Source of the DNA: Limnohabitans sp. T6-5
GTDB taxonomy: Bacteria > Pseudomonadota > Gammaproteobacteria > Burkholderiales > Burkholderiaceae_C
Length of the DNA stretch: 64,000 bases
NCBI RefSeq assembly: GCF_003063315.1
Contig: NZ_NERV01000001.1
Location: 806,001 to 870,000 of the forward strand
Reading direction: 5' to 3'
The notes beneath the pieces were generated by a model that was not told where the DNA came from, made no database searches, and saw only the letters and a list, made by a program, of their open reading frames with translations. Made by a program: the position numbers and the translations under genes. Of this stretch, positions 37,695 to 46,714 are shown one piece after another. Each line of letters begins with the position of its first letter. The stretch's first letter is position 1.

Positions 37695-39170
37695 ATGGGA
37701 CTTGAAACCTTCGTTGAGACACCCCCCTATCTGATTGACAACCCGAATTTGCAGGGGGGGTTTGCCCCTGTGGACCAGGAGTTGGTGGTGCAAGATTTTG
37801 AAGTCATCGGTGAAATACCCAAAGACTTCAGCGGCATGTATGTGCGCAACGGACCCGTTCCGCAGTACAGCCCCAAGGGCAAATACCACTGGTACGACGG
37901 CGATGGCATGTTGCATGCCGTGCATTTCCGCAACGGCCAGGTCACTTACCGCAACCGGTGGGTCGACACCGAAGGCTTGCAGGCCGATCAGGCCGCTGGA
38001 GAAAGTCTGGCCCCAGGCCTCAAGCAGCGCCTGCCCGAAGGTGCTTTGCCTGACGATGCGCTCAAAAACACCTCCAACACCGATGTGAAATTTCACAACG
38101 GCAAACTGCTGTCGATGTGGTACCGCGGTGGCGCCGTCTACCAAGTCGACCCCTTAACGCTGCAGACCGTGGGCAAGCTCGAATCCGATCCACGCCTGAA
38201 GGGCCTGCAAATTTCAGCGCACTCACGCGTGGACGAGCGCACGGGCGAATACCTGTTTTTCGCCTATGGCAACAAGCACCCTTACATGCATTACGGTGTG
38301 GTCAATGCGCAGGGTCAATTGCAAACCCTGGTCCCGGTGGAATTGCCAGGCCCACGCTTGCCGCACGACATGGCCATCACGGCCAACTACAGCGTCTTGC
38401 ATGACTTCCCGCTGATCAACAACCCTGAAGCCTTGAAGGCAGGGCGTTACAGCCTGGAGTTTCACCCCGAGTGGAAATCGCGCTTTGCCGTCATCCCCAG
38501 ACACGGCAGCGCGCAAGACATCCGCTGGTTTGAAGCCGACCCGCGCTACATGCTGCATGTGGCCAATGCTTGGGAAGAAGTCAATGACAAGGGTGAAACC
38601 GAAATCGTCATGCTGGGCACGCCTTACGCCATGCCCAAGCAGTTTGACGGCAGCCTGGATGTCAAGCGCTTGCTGTTCACCATTGGCACCCAAGGCACCG
38701 AATACGAGTTCTACCAATGGCGTTTTAACCTGGCCACTGGCCAGACCCGCGAGAGCGTGGTGGACGACATCCTGAACACCGAGTTCCCGATGATCAACGC
38801 TTGGTACCAAGGCTACAAAACCCGCTACACCTACCATGTGCTGATGGGCCGTGCGCGCACTGTGGAGCAACCCCACTTTGCAGGTTTGGCCAAGTACGAC
38901 CTGGAAACCGGCAGTGCGGTGACCTACCACCCCGGCGAAGGCTATTGGTTCAGCGAAGCCCCATTTGCCCCGCGCGACAACCCGCAGGCCGAAGACGACG
39001 GTTACCTGATTGGCTTTGTCTGGAACGGTCTGGAAAATCGCTCGGAAGTCTGGATCATCGATGCTCAAAAAGTGGCCAATGGGCCGGTGGCTCGGGTCAT
39101 CTTGCCGCAACGTGTGCCCCACGGTTTTCACAGCACCTGGGTGCGTGAATCCCTCTTGCCTCAGGCCTGA
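37695..39170 (+). CDS. carotenoid oxygenase family protein (CCO2)
   Basis: 491-residue paralogue of CCO1. Histidines H176 (ISAHSR), H224 (LPHDM), H288 (MLHVANAWEE) and H479 (PHGFHSTWV) are in place, as are E363 (NTEFPMIN) and E421 (SEAPFAPR). At the first second-shell glutamate the text reads W-Y-R-G-G, so Arg144 seems to stand where Glu is expected. TTGGAG precedes ATG 37695. The two proteins share motifs but differ widely elsewhere, so the pair is old and probably has two substrates or acts in sequence. The final motif is closer to the family norm than in CCO1. Confidence 0.88.
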   Translation: MGLETFVETPPYLIDNPNLQGGFAPVDQELVVQDFEVIGEIPKDFSGMYVRNGPVPQYSPKGKYHWYDGDGMLHAVHFRNGQVTYRNRWVDTEGLQADQAAGESLAPGLKQRLPEGALPDDALKNTSNTDVKFHNGKLLSMWYRGGAVYQVDPLTLQTVGKLESDPRLKGLQISAHSRVDERTGEYLFFAYGNKHPYMHYGVVNAQGQLQTLVPVELPGPRLPHDMAITANYSVLHDFPLINNPEALKAGRYSLEFHPEWKSRFAVIPRHGSAQDIRWFEADPRYMLHVANAWEEVNDKGETEIVMLGTPYAMPKQFDGSLDVKRLLFTIGTQGTEYEFYQWRFNLATGQTRESVVDDILNTEFPMINAWYQGYKTRYTYHVLMGRARTVEQPHFAGLAKYDLETGSAVTYHPGEGYWFSEAPFAPRDNPQAEDDGYLIGFVWNGLENRSEVWIIDAQKVANGPVARVILPQRVPHGFHSTWVRESLLPQA

Positions 39171-39186
39171 TTCGGTCGCGAACACC

Positions 39187-39651
39187 ATGAGCACCTCCAC
39201 AACCCTAAGAACAGCCCAGGATTTGTTGGGTGTCTGGAACCTGGTGCGCTGGGAAATCACCTACGACGATGGTCGCCCCACCACCTACCCCTTTGGCCCG
39301 GATGCCACCGGTCTGATCCAGTACACGCACGACGGCGGCATGGCCGCCTGCATCGCCCGCGCAGGCCGCGCCCCCCTGTCCAGCGCCAGCGTGCGCAGCG
39401 CACCAGAGGCCGAACGCCTGGCCGCGTTCGAGAGTTTCTTCCAATACGCCGGGCGTTACGAAGTGCTTCAACACGAAGGCCGGGCCCAGGTGGTGCACCA
39501 CGTCAGCCATGCGCTGAACCCCAACTTTGTGGGCAGCGACCAGATTCGCAACATGGACTTTGCAGCCGATGGCACGCTGACCCTGTCGGCATCTGACCCG
39601 GTGCCCGGCACCGCCATCTTGCGCCACCACCGATTGATCTGGAGACGTTGA
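39187..39651 (+). CDS. lipocalin-like domain protein
   Basis: 154-residue protein starting 16 bases after CCO2. 'LLGVWNLVRWEITYDDGRPTTYPFGPDATGLIQYTHDGGMAACIARAGR' is, in pieces such as 'LLGVWNLVRWE' and 'GLIQYTHDGGMAA', the pattern of the lipocalin-like family PF13924. There is no signal peptide, so it is cytoplasmic. Such small beta barrels may bind the hydrophobic substrate or act as isomerase-like helpers in polyketide and terpenoid routes; the role here is inferred from position. Its stop overlaps the next ATG (TGATG). Confidence 0.75.
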   Translation: MSTSTTLRTAQDLLGVWNLVRWEITYDDGRPTTYPFGPDATGLIQYTHDGGMAACIARAGRAPLSSASVRSAPEAERLAAFESFFQYAGRYEVLQHEGRAQVVHHVSHALNPNFVGSDQIRNMDFAADGTLTLSASDPVPGTAILRHHRLIWRR

Positions 39652-41351
39652 TGACCCTCTTCGAAAAGCACCAAGCCCGCTTTGAGCAGGCCCAGCAAGC
39701 CTGTGCCACGCGCCACTGCTGGAGCCCTTATCCGGAAATGCCCGACAAGTACCCCGAGGCCGCGCACGCCAAAAGCGCGGGACTTGCCGCTTTCGAACAG
39801 CACCTGAAAAACGGCCGATTTGAACTGGACCAACCCGGTATCACCGGCTGGATCGGCGAAGAGATATCGCCTTACACCCAGCAAGCTCTGGGTGTGGTCT
39901 ACCCGCAATCGGACATCAACACCCTGTTCAACGCCGCCGAACAAGCGATGGACAGCTGGGCACAAGCGCCTTACACGCAGCGCATTGGCGTGCTGATGGA
40001 AGTGCTTGAAGTTTTGTACCGTGACCACCTCTTTGAAGTCTTGCACGCGGTCATGCACACCGCAGGGCAAAGCTACAACATGGCCTATGCCGGCTCGGGC
40101 GTGAACGCGCTCGACCGCAGCATCGAAGCCCTGGTGTATGCCGAGCAAGCCATGTGCTCGGTGGCTCCTTCGGCCCACTGGTCCAGGCGCTTTGGCAGCT
40201 CTGAGATCCACTTGCAAAAAACCTACCGGCTGGTGCCGCGTGGCACAGCCGTGTGTTTTTCGTGCGCGAGTTTTCCCACCTGGAACGCCTGGCCTTCCAT
40301 GATGGCCAGCCTGGCAACTGGCAACCCGGTGATCCTCAAACCCCACCCGGCCACCGTGTTGCCCATGGCCATCACGGTCAAGGCCTTTCGCCAGGTGCTG
40401 CAGGCCGCAGGCTTTGACCCCAACCTGGTGACCCTGGCCATTGACACGACCAGTGAGCCGATTGGCAAAGTGCTGATCAAGCACCCCAAAACGGCCATCG
40501 TGGACTTCACCGGCAGTGTTCGTTTTGGCCAATGGGTGGAACAAAACGCCCACCCTGCATTGGCCTTCACCGAAACAGCCGGTTGCAACACCGTGGTGCT
40601 GGAGTCGGCGCAAGACCTGGACGCGGCTTTGCGCAATCTGGCCACCACCATGTGCCTGTTCAGCGCACAAATGTGCACCAGTCCGCAAAACATTTACATC
40701 CCGAAATCGGGCGTGAACACGCCGCAAGGCACGGTGCCTTTCAACGAAGTTGCCCAACGCCTGGCCACGGCCGTGCAAGCCCTGACCTCGGACCCGAAAA
40801 AAGCGTCCATGATTTTGGCCACCATCCAATCGCCGCAAACACTGGCGCTGCTGCAAGAGATGCAAGCCCAAGGCCAGCAGCGTGGCCAAGTGCTGCTGTC
40901 ACCCCGGCCCTATTCACACCCGGACTTTCCAGGCGCCCGCACCAGCACGCCGCTCATGCTGCAGGTCAGCACCCGCGAGCGTGACCTGTACGCCGAAGAA
41001 CGTTTCGGCCCGATCAGTTTTGTCATCGCCTGTGAAGATGCAGACGATGCACTCAAACAAGCCACGCAAGACGCCCGCAGCCAAGGCGGTTTGACCGCAT
41101 TTTTGTATTCAATGCGCGAAGACTTCATCGCCCAGGCCGAAAAGGCCTATGCCCGTGCAGGCGCCCAGCTGACGATTAACCTGGTGGGGGCCATGCCTTT
41201 GAACTTTGCAGCGGCTTACAGCGATTACCACGTCACGGGCCTGAATCCGGCGGGCAATGCCACGCTGACCAACCTGGCGTTTGTGGCCGGTCGCTTTGGC
41301 ATTGTTCAATCGCGTCGCCCGGTCACGCAAGATAGCGGCACCACCCCATGA
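39651..41351 (+). CDS. aldehyde dehydrogenase, PaaN-like
   Basis: 566-residue ALDH-superfamily enzyme. It resembles the PaaN group of phenylacetate gene clusters: 'QALGVVYPQSDINTLFNAAEQAM', 'VPRGTAVCFSCASFPTWNAWPSMMASLATGN' and 'VVDFTGSVRFG' in pieces, catalytic C342 in AQMCTSPQ and general base E308 in FTETAGCN. It should oxidise an aldehyde, here plausibly the product of the carotenoid-oxygenase reaction, with NAD(P). No other paa genes (paaABCDE) are present, so phenylacetate breakdown itself is not indicated. It overlaps both neighbours by one and four bases. Confidence 0.85.
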   Translation: MTLFEKHQARFEQAQQACATRHCWSPYPEMPDKYPEAAHAKSAGLAAFEQHLKNGRFELDQPGITGWIGEEISPYTQQALGVVYPQSDINTLFNAAEQAMDSWAQAPYTQRIGVLMEVLEVLYRDHLFEVLHAVMHTAGQSYNMAYAGSGVNALDRSIEALVYAEQAMCSVAPSAHWSRRFGSSEIHLQKTYRLVPRGTAVCFSCASFPTWNAWPSMMASLATGNPVILKPHPATVLPMAITVKAFRQVLQAAGFDPNLVTLAIDTTSEPIGKVLIKHPKTAIVDFTGSVRFGQWVEQNAHPALAFTETAGCNTVVLESAQDLDAALRNLATTMCLFSAQMCTSPQNIYIPKSGVNTPQGTVPFNEVAQRLATAVQALTSDPKKASMILATIQSPQTLALLQEMQAQGQQRGQVLLSPRPYSHPDFPGARTSTPLMLQVSTRERDLYAEERFGPISFVIACEDADDALKQATQDARSQGGLTAFLYSMREDFIAQAEKAYARAGAQLTINLVGAMPLNFAAAYSDYHVTGLNPAGNATLTNLAFVAGRFGIVQSRRPVTQDSGTTP

Positions 41352-42337
41352 CACACGACCGCATGAGTTCCTCACGCCTGCCCCTGCGACTGCCGGTGTT
41401 TGCTGCCCCCATGTTTTTGATCTCGGGCCCCGAGATGGTGATGGCCGCTTGCAAGGCGGGCATTGTGGGGGCTTTTCCCACACCCAATGCGCGCCCCATC
41501 GACAAACTCGACGAGTGGATGAAAACCATCACCGAAGGCCTGGCGGCCGCCCGTGATGTGCAAGGTGCCGACACGGTGGGCCCCTGGTGCGCCAACCTCG
41601 TCACCCACTCGTCCAACACCCGGCTGACACAAGACCTGGAATTGATTGCCCGCTACAAACCGCCGGTGGTGGTCACGGCTTTGGGCAGTCCCAAACCCGC
41701 CATCGAGGTGGTGCACGGCTATGGGGGTCGGGTATTCGCCGATGTCATCAACCTGTCGCTGGCGCAAAAAGCCGTCAAGGCCGGGGCCGATGGCCTGGCT
41801 TGCGTCTCGGCAGGTGCAGGGGGGCACACCGGCTTTTTGTCGCCGTTTGCGTTCGTCAGCGCCATTCGTGAGTTTTTCGATGGCGAAGTGGTTTTGGGCG
41901 GCGGCATCAGCGACGGTTGGGGCATTGCCGGGGCCATCGCAGCAGGCGCCGATTATGTGTACATGGGCACACGCTTCATTCCAGCCCTTGAGAGCATGGC
42001 GCCCGAGGCCTACAAACAAATGGTCGTCGACAGCACAGTGGACGACCTGATCGTCAGCGCCGGGGTGACCGGCACATCGGCCAGTTGGCTCAAGCCCTCG
42101 CTGCGCCTGAACGGCCTGGACCCGGACAACATGCCCGATGCCCCTTCCCGCCAATACGACAGCAGTGCTTCGTTTGCGGGCAAGAAATGGCTGGATGTCT
42201 GGGCTGCAGGTCAGGGCCTCGGAACCATCCACCAAACCGCCCCCATGGCCAGCATCGTGGACCAGCTGGCCATCGAATACACCACTGCCATGCAGCGCCT
42301 GCAAGCCCTGCCCTATCCCCAAAGGAGTTTCCAATGA
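41348..42337 (+). CDS. nitronate monooxygenase-like FMN enzyme
   Basis: 329-residue TIM-barrel flavoprotein of the 2-nitropropane dioxygenase family. 'FAAPMFLISGPEMVMAACKAGIVGAFP' at the N-terminus, 'SAGAGGHTGF', 'VVLGGGISDGWGIAGAIAAGADYVYMGTRF' in parts form the FMN phosphate site. Relatives also act as enoyl reductases or NADH:quinone reductases, so a nitronate substrate should not be assumed. ATGA overlap with the aldehyde dehydrogenase and with the following thiolase. Confidence 0.85.
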   Translation: MTHDRMSSSRLPLRLPVFAAPMFLISGPEMVMAACKAGIVGAFPTPNARPIDKLDEWMKTITEGLAAARDVQGADTVGPWCANLVTHSSNTRLTQDLELIARYKPPVVVTALGSPKPAIEVVHGYGGRVFADVINLSLAQKAVKAGADGLACVSAGAGGHTGFLSPFAFVSAIREFFDGEVVLGGGISDGWGIAGAIAAGADYVYMGTRFIPALESMAPEAYKQMVVDSTVDDLIVSAGVTGTSASWLKPSLRLNGLDPDNMPDAPSRQYDSSASFAGKKWLDVWAAGQGLGTIHQTAPMASIVDQLAIEYTTAMQRLQALPYPQRSFQ

Positions 42338-43572
42338 GCGCACCTGTTTACATCCTCGGCGGCTACCAGTCCGACTTTGCCAAGTCCTGGGCGCGTCAGG
42401 GTCAAGACATCTCTGACATGGTGCAAGAAGCCACCCAGGGCGTGCTGGACCATGCCGGACTGGACACCTCGGCGATTGAGAGCATTCATGTGGGCAATGC
42501 CTTTGGTGAAATGCAACGCCAGCAAGCCCACCTGGGCTCCATGGTGGCGCAAATGACCCCCGAACTCTGCGGCGTGCCAGCCATGCGCCATGAAGGCGCC
42601 TGCGCATCCTCTTCGCTGGGCGTGTTGGCAGCCATGGCCGAAATCGAAGCGGGCCGCTACGACTGCGTGCTGGTGATGGGTGTCGAAGAGTTCAAGAACA
42701 CTTCGGGCAATGTGGCCTCGGTCAACCAGAACGCTGCGGCCTGGCAGGGGCATGAAGACATCGATTGCACCTTCATGTGGCCCGCCGCCTTTGGTTTGCT
42801 GGCTCAAGAATACGAACGCCGCTATGGCCTCGACCGCAAACACCTGAACCGGATTGCCGAAATCAATTACGGCAACGCCAAACGCAACCCTTTGGCACAA
42901 ACCCGCGCTTGGCAATTCGATGCCCTGAGCTTCACCGACGACGATGAAGCCAACCCGATCATCGAGCCCGGCACACGCCGCCAGGACTGCGGCCAGATCA
43001 CCGATGGTGCTTGCGCTGTGGTGCTGGCCTCTGCCCGTTTTGCACAGGCCTATGCCCAAAAGCGTGGCCATGGCCTGGACCCATTGGCCCGCATTGCGGG
43101 CTGGGGCCATCGCAACGCGGGTCTGCGCTTGCGCGACAAGATCGAACGCAGCCAAGGCCAGCCCTATGTGTTTCCCCATGTGCGGCAAACCATCGAAGAC
43201 GCCTGGCGCCGTGCCGGTGTGTCGGGCATTGACGCGATGAGCGGCATCGAAACCCACGACTGCTTCACCACCACCGAGTACATGGCCATTGACCACCTGG
43301 GCCTGACGGCTCCTGGGCAAAGCTGGCAAGCGGTGGAAGACGGCTCGATTGCCCCCGGTGGTCGCTGCCCGGTCAACATGAGTGGCGGCCTGATCGGTTG
43401 TGGTCACCCGGTGGGTGCCACCGGTACGCGCATGCTCTGGGACGCGGCTCGCCAAGTCACCGGACAAGCCGAGGCCTGTCAGATAGAAGGCGCCAATCGG
43501 ATTCAGACCTTGAACATCGGTGGCTCTTGCGCCACTGTGGTGAGTTTTGTGGTGGAGGCAGGACAAGCATGA
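42334..43572 (+). CDS. thiolase, SCP-x-like
   Basis: 412-residue thiolase-fold enzyme. C90 in 'EGACASSSLG' is the nucleophile; 'IETHDCFTTTEYMAI' and 'MSGGLIGCGHPVGATG' are typical of the SCP2-thiolase (SCP-x) branch, which cleaves bulky or branched 3-ketoacyl-CoA such as steroid and isoprenoid side chains. AAGGAG precedes ATG 42334, and the start overlaps the flavoenzyme stop. The branch fits an isoprenoid-type substrate better than straight fatty acids, which supports but does not prove the pathway idea. Confidence 0.88.
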   Translation: MSAPVYILGGYQSDFAKSWARQGQDISDMVQEATQGVLDHAGLDTSAIESIHVGNAFGEMQRQQAHLGSMVAQMTPELCGVPAMRHEGACASSSLGVLAAMAEIEAGRYDCVLVMGVEEFKNTSGNVASVNQNAAAWQGHEDIDCTFMWPAAFGLLAQEYERRYGLDRKHLNRIAEINYGNAKRNPLAQTRAWQFDALSFTDDDEANPIIEPGTRRQDCGQITDGACAVVLASARFAQAYAQKRGHGLDPLARIAGWGHRNAGLRLRDKIERSQGQPYVFPHVRQTIEDAWRRAGVSGIDAMSGIETHDCFTTTEYMAIDHLGLTAPGQSWQAVEDGSIAPGGRCPVNMSGGLIGCGHPVGATGTRMLWDAARQVTGQAEACQIEGANRIQTLNIGGSCATVVSFVVEAGQA

Positions 43573-44543
43573 TCAATTCTTTATGGCAACAACACGCGCC
43601 AACCCTTTTGGTGGCTTGGGCCTTGCTCGCCGCCGTGTGGCTGTGGGCCATGCCGCGCGAAAACATCCGCTGGATTGACCGGGCTTACCCTGTGCTGCCC
43701 CTGGCGGTGGCAGCCGTGGCCGCCAGCGGCCAGGTGGCCCCGGGGTTTTTGGCTGATTTTTTGCAGTTCGGCATCTGGCTGTGGCTGTGGCTGACCGTGG
43801 TGTGGGTCATCAGCCTGATCAAACGCGATGCCAGCATCATGGACATTGCCTACGGCCTGCTCTTGTTGGCTGCACCCTGGTGGCTTTACCAGCATTTGGG
43901 GGCTGATGGACAAGCATCGCATCTGCTTTTGCTGGCCATGGCCACGGTGGGTTTCGGCCGTTATTCGCTCTACATTCTGTGGCGCAATCTGCCGCACGGT
44001 GAAGACCCGCGCTACGCCCGCTGGCGTCAGCGCTCAGGCGCGCGCTTTTGGTGGTGGAGCTATTTCCAGGTCTTTTTGCTGCAAGGCGTGGTGATCTGGG
44101 TGTGGGCCATTCCCTTGTTGTTTGGCATGACCTCTCCTGGCCCCATTGGCTTTTGGCATGTGGCGGGCGCCTTGGTCTGGCTGGTCGGTTTTGTCTTCGA
44201 GGCCGGTGCTGATTGGCAGCTGACCCGGTTCAAGCGCCTGCGCACAGACAAGTCTCAATTGCTCAACACCGGTTTGTGGGCCCTGACACGCCACCCCAAC
44301 TATTTCGGTCAGACCTGCATGTGGTGGGGCTACAGCGTGTTTGCGCTGTCTCATCCGTGGGGCTGGCTGTCGGTTGTTCCAGCGATTTATGTGACCTGGT
44401 TCATGAACAAAGGATCGGCCACCTCGCTCATGGAACGCCACATGGCCAAAAGCAAGCCCGGCTACGCCGACTATTGCGCCAATGTGCCGGCATTTTTTCC
44501 CCGCCTGCCGACCAAGACCTCTCAAGCCAAGGACAAGGCATGA
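43569..44543 (+). CDS. DUF1295 family membrane protein (steroid 5-alpha-reductase-like)
   Basis: 324-residue inner-membrane protein with about eight helices. The C-terminal 'LLNTGLWALTRHPNYFGQTCMWWG' and 'YADYCANVPAFFPRLP' are the marks of the DUF1295/isoprenylcysteine methyltransferase/5-alpha-reductase fold. Family members may reduce a C=C bond with NADPH or methylate; no assignment is certain. ATGA overlap on both sides places it firmly inside the operon between two thiolases, so it probably acts on a CoA-linked or free lipid intermediate. Confidence 0.82.
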   Translation: MINSLWQQHAPTLLVAWALLAAVWLWAMPRENIRWIDRAYPVLPLAVAAVAASGQVAPGFLADFLQFGIWLWLWLTVVWVISLIKRDASIMDIAYGLLLLAAPWWLYQHLGADGQASHLLLLAMATVGFGRYSLYILWRNLPHGEDPRYARWRQRSGARFWWWSYFQVFLLQGVVIWVWAIPLLFGMTSPGPIGFWHVAGALVWLVGFVFEAGADWQLTRFKRLRTDKSQLLNTGLWALTRHPNYFGQTCMWWGYSVFALSHPWGWLSVVPAIYVTWFMNKGSATSLMERHMAKSKPGYADYCANVPAFFPRLPTKTSQAKDKA

Positions 44544-45739
44544 CCCAAGCTCTCATCATCGAAGCCCTGCGCACCCCCCGGGGGCGAGGCAATGACAAAG
44601 GCGCGCTGCGCAGCCTCAAACCGGTGGATTTGCTGGCCAGGCAATTGCAGGCACTGGCCCAACGCACCGGTATTGATACGGCCCAGGTGAGCGACGCCAT
44701 CATTGGCTGTGTGACGCAAACGGCCGATCAAGGCGCCAACATCGCCAAACTCGCCCTGGTGCGGGCAGGCTGGAGCGATCAGGTGCCCGGCCTGAGCATC
44801 AACCGCTACTGCGCCTCGGGCCTGAGCGCTGTTCATTTGGCTGCACAGCAGGCCATGGACAACGACAGCTTGGCCGTGGGTGGTGGCGTGGAAATGATGT
44901 CGCGCGTGCCCATGGCGTCTGATCAGGGACCCCTGACGCACGACTTCGAATTTCAGCAACAGACCACGCTGGTGCCCATCGGCATTTCAGCCGACACCAT
45001 TGCCACCATGGAAGGTTTTGACCGCGCCCAATGTGACGCCTACGCGCTGGCCTCGCAGCAACGTGCTGTGGCGGCCTTGCAGCAAGGCCGTTACCGGTCC
45101 GTGACCCCGGTGCTCAATGCCGAGGGTGCTGTGCTGCTGGCGCAGGACGAAACGCCCAGAGCGCAAACCACACTTGAAAGTCTGGGCCAATTGCCACCCG
45201 CATTCGCGGCCATGGCCGAGAAATACGGCATCGACAAGCTCATGTGCCAACGCTATGGCCTGAGCCACGTCGACCATGTGCAGCACGCAGGCAACTCCCC
45301 CACCATGGCCGATGGGGCCTCGGCCGTTTTGCTCGCCAGCCCTGCGGCCGCCCAACGCCTGGGGCTCAAGGCCCGCGCCCGCATCCTGGCCACCGCCACG
45401 GTGAGCGTGGACCGCACCCTGGCCCTGACGGGGGCCGTGCAAGCCACCGAGAAGGCCCTGGCACTGGCGGGCCTGACCGTGCAAGACATCGACCTGTTTG
45501 AGGTCAATGAATCCTTTGCCTCGCTCATGTTGCACTACATGAAGCACCTGAACGTGCCCCACGACAAGCTCAATGTGAACGGCGGCGCCATCGCCCTGGG
45601 TCATGCCATGGGCTCGACCGGCAGCACGCTGCTGGGCATGGCCATGGACGAGCTGGAACAGCGTCAGGCCCGCTACGCACTGGTGTCCTTGTGTGGTGCG
45701 GCAGGCTTGGCCGTGGCCATGGTGATTGAGCGGATTTGA
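44540..45739 (+). CDS. acetyl-CoA C-acyltransferase (thiolase, FadA-like)
   Basis: 399-residue degradative thiolase. C91 in NRYCASGLS is the acyl-accepting residue, 'FEVNESFAS' is the NEAF-like loop, 'NVNGGAIALGHAMGSTGS' carries the catalytic His (with Ala in place of the common Pro), and a Cys sits in 'LVSLCGAAG'. It should release acetyl-CoA or propionyl-CoA from a 3-ketoacyl-CoA. Two thiolases of different branches in one run suggest two rounds of cleavage with different chain shapes. Confidence 0.92.
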   Translation: MTQALIIEALRTPRGRGNDKGALRSLKPVDLLARQLQALAQRTGIDTAQVSDAIIGCVTQTADQGANIAKLALVRAGWSDQVPGLSINRYCASGLSAVHLAAQQAMDNDSLAVGGGVEMMSRVPMASDQGPLTHDFEFQQQTTLVPIGISADTIATMEGFDRAQCDAYALASQQRAVAALQQGRYRSVTPVLNAEGAVLLAQDETPRAQTTLESLGQLPPAFAAMAEKYGIDKLMCQRYGLSHVDHVQHAGNSPTMADGASAVLLASPAAAQRLGLKARARILATATVSVDRTLALTGAVQATEKALALAGLTVQDIDLFEVNESFASLMLHYMKHLNVPHDKLNVNGGAIALGHAMGSTGSTLLGMAMDELEQRQARYALVSLCGAAGLAVAMVIERI

Positions 45740-45748
45740 ACCGGCGAC

Positions 45749-46714
45749 ATGCCCATCATTGAGCCGCCGTCCATGCTGAAAGCCCTCGACCTTGAGCTGA
45801 CGCACGATGCGCTCGCCACGAGCACGCTGAGCCACGGCCTGAAGGTCTTTGGCGACCGCTGGACCGTGCAGGTCATGTTGTCGGTGTTTCTGGGCATCCG
45901 GCGTTTCGATGAACTGCAAAGTCACTCCGGCATTCCTCGCCCCACTTTGTCGAACCGGCTGCGTGCGCTGGTGCAAATCGGCGTCCTCAAACCCCGGCTC
46001 TACCAGGAAAGACCACCGCGCCATGAGTACCACCTGACGCGCAAAGGCACGGGCCTTTATGACGCGACCTTGATGGTCTGGTTATGGGAGCAACGCTGGG
46101 GCAGCCGCGCTGTGGCCTTGCCTCAAAAATTGCACCACAAGACCTGCCAGCACGACTTTTCGCCCGAATTGACCTGTCAGGCCTGTGGTGACAAGGTCGG
46201 CATGAACGACCTGAGTTTCAGCCTGTCGCCCAACGCGCGTTTGCGCCACGAGCCGCTTGAGGGCATGTCCCCACCCCGCATGTCCACCCGTGAATCGGCA
46301 GAAATGAGCCTCGGTTTGCGCGTGGACCGCTGGAGCCTGCTGGTGTTGACCGCCGTGGTTCTGGGATGCCATTACTTTGACCAGATCTCCAAAGTCCTGG
46401 GCATTGGTCCCAACGTCTTGTCCCGGCGCTTGTCCGGCATGGTCGAAGTCGGCTTGCTGCGCTGTGCAACCGATGCCCACGACGCCCGCAGACGCCTGTA
46501 CCGCCTGACCCCCAGCAGCCGCGATCTGTTCGGCTACATCGTGTGCCTGTCCACTTGGGCGGGCGAGTCACATCTGCACGAACCCAGCTCCATCCGCCCA
46601 CGTCACCTGGCCTGTCAACACAGTTTCATGCCCCGTGTGGCCTGTGACCATTGTCACCAGACGCTTTTCCCCTGGGACGTGAGCTTCACATCTTCGAAAG
46701 CTAAAAACACATGA
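45749..46714 (+). CDS. tandem HxlR-type transcriptional regulator with two Cys/His motifs
   Basis: 321 residues holding two HxlR winged-helix domains: the first around 25-118 (GDRWTVQVML...GIPRPTLSNRLRALVQIGVL), the second around 185-272 (VDRWSLLVLTAVV...IGPNVLSRRLSGMVEVGLL). Each is followed by the same motif H-x2-C-x-H-x7-C-x2-C: residues 130-146 and 286-302. This may bind zinc or sense redox state. HxlR proteins usually have about 110-160 residues and act as dimers; here one chain carries both halves. Lying between thiolase and livH, with ATGA overlap into livH, it is the likely regulator of the run. Confidence 0.85.
   Translation: MPIIEPPSMLKALDLELTHDALATSTLSHGLKVFGDRWTVQVMLSVFLGIRRFDELQSHSGIPRPTLSNRLRALVQIGVLKPRLYQERPPRHEYHLTRKGTGLYDATLMVWLWEQRWGSRAVALPQKLHHKTCQHDFSPELTCQACGDKVGMNDLSFSLSPNARLRHEPLEGMSPPRMSTRESAEMSLGLRVDRWSLLVLTAVVLGCHYFDQISKVLGIGPNVLSRRLSGMVEVGLLRCATDAHDARRRLYRLTPSSRDLFGYIVCLSTWAGESHLHEPSSIRPRHLACQHSFMPRVACDHCHQTLFPWDVSFTSSKAKNT

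Noticed and set aside
36150..39170. Assignment of either CCO as lignostilbene dioxygenase
   Set aside because: Although the family fits, the Lys-Glu pair expected at the substrate phenol site is not seen at the aligned position, so only the family is claimed.
36150..39170. Recent tandem duplication of the CCO genes
   Set aside because: The two share metal-site motifs but differ strongly elsewhere, so duplication, if any, is old.
39651..41351. A phenylacetate degradation locus
   Set aside because: Only the PaaN-like dehydrogenase is present; no paaABCDE, paaF, paaG, paaZ or paaK neighbour is seen.
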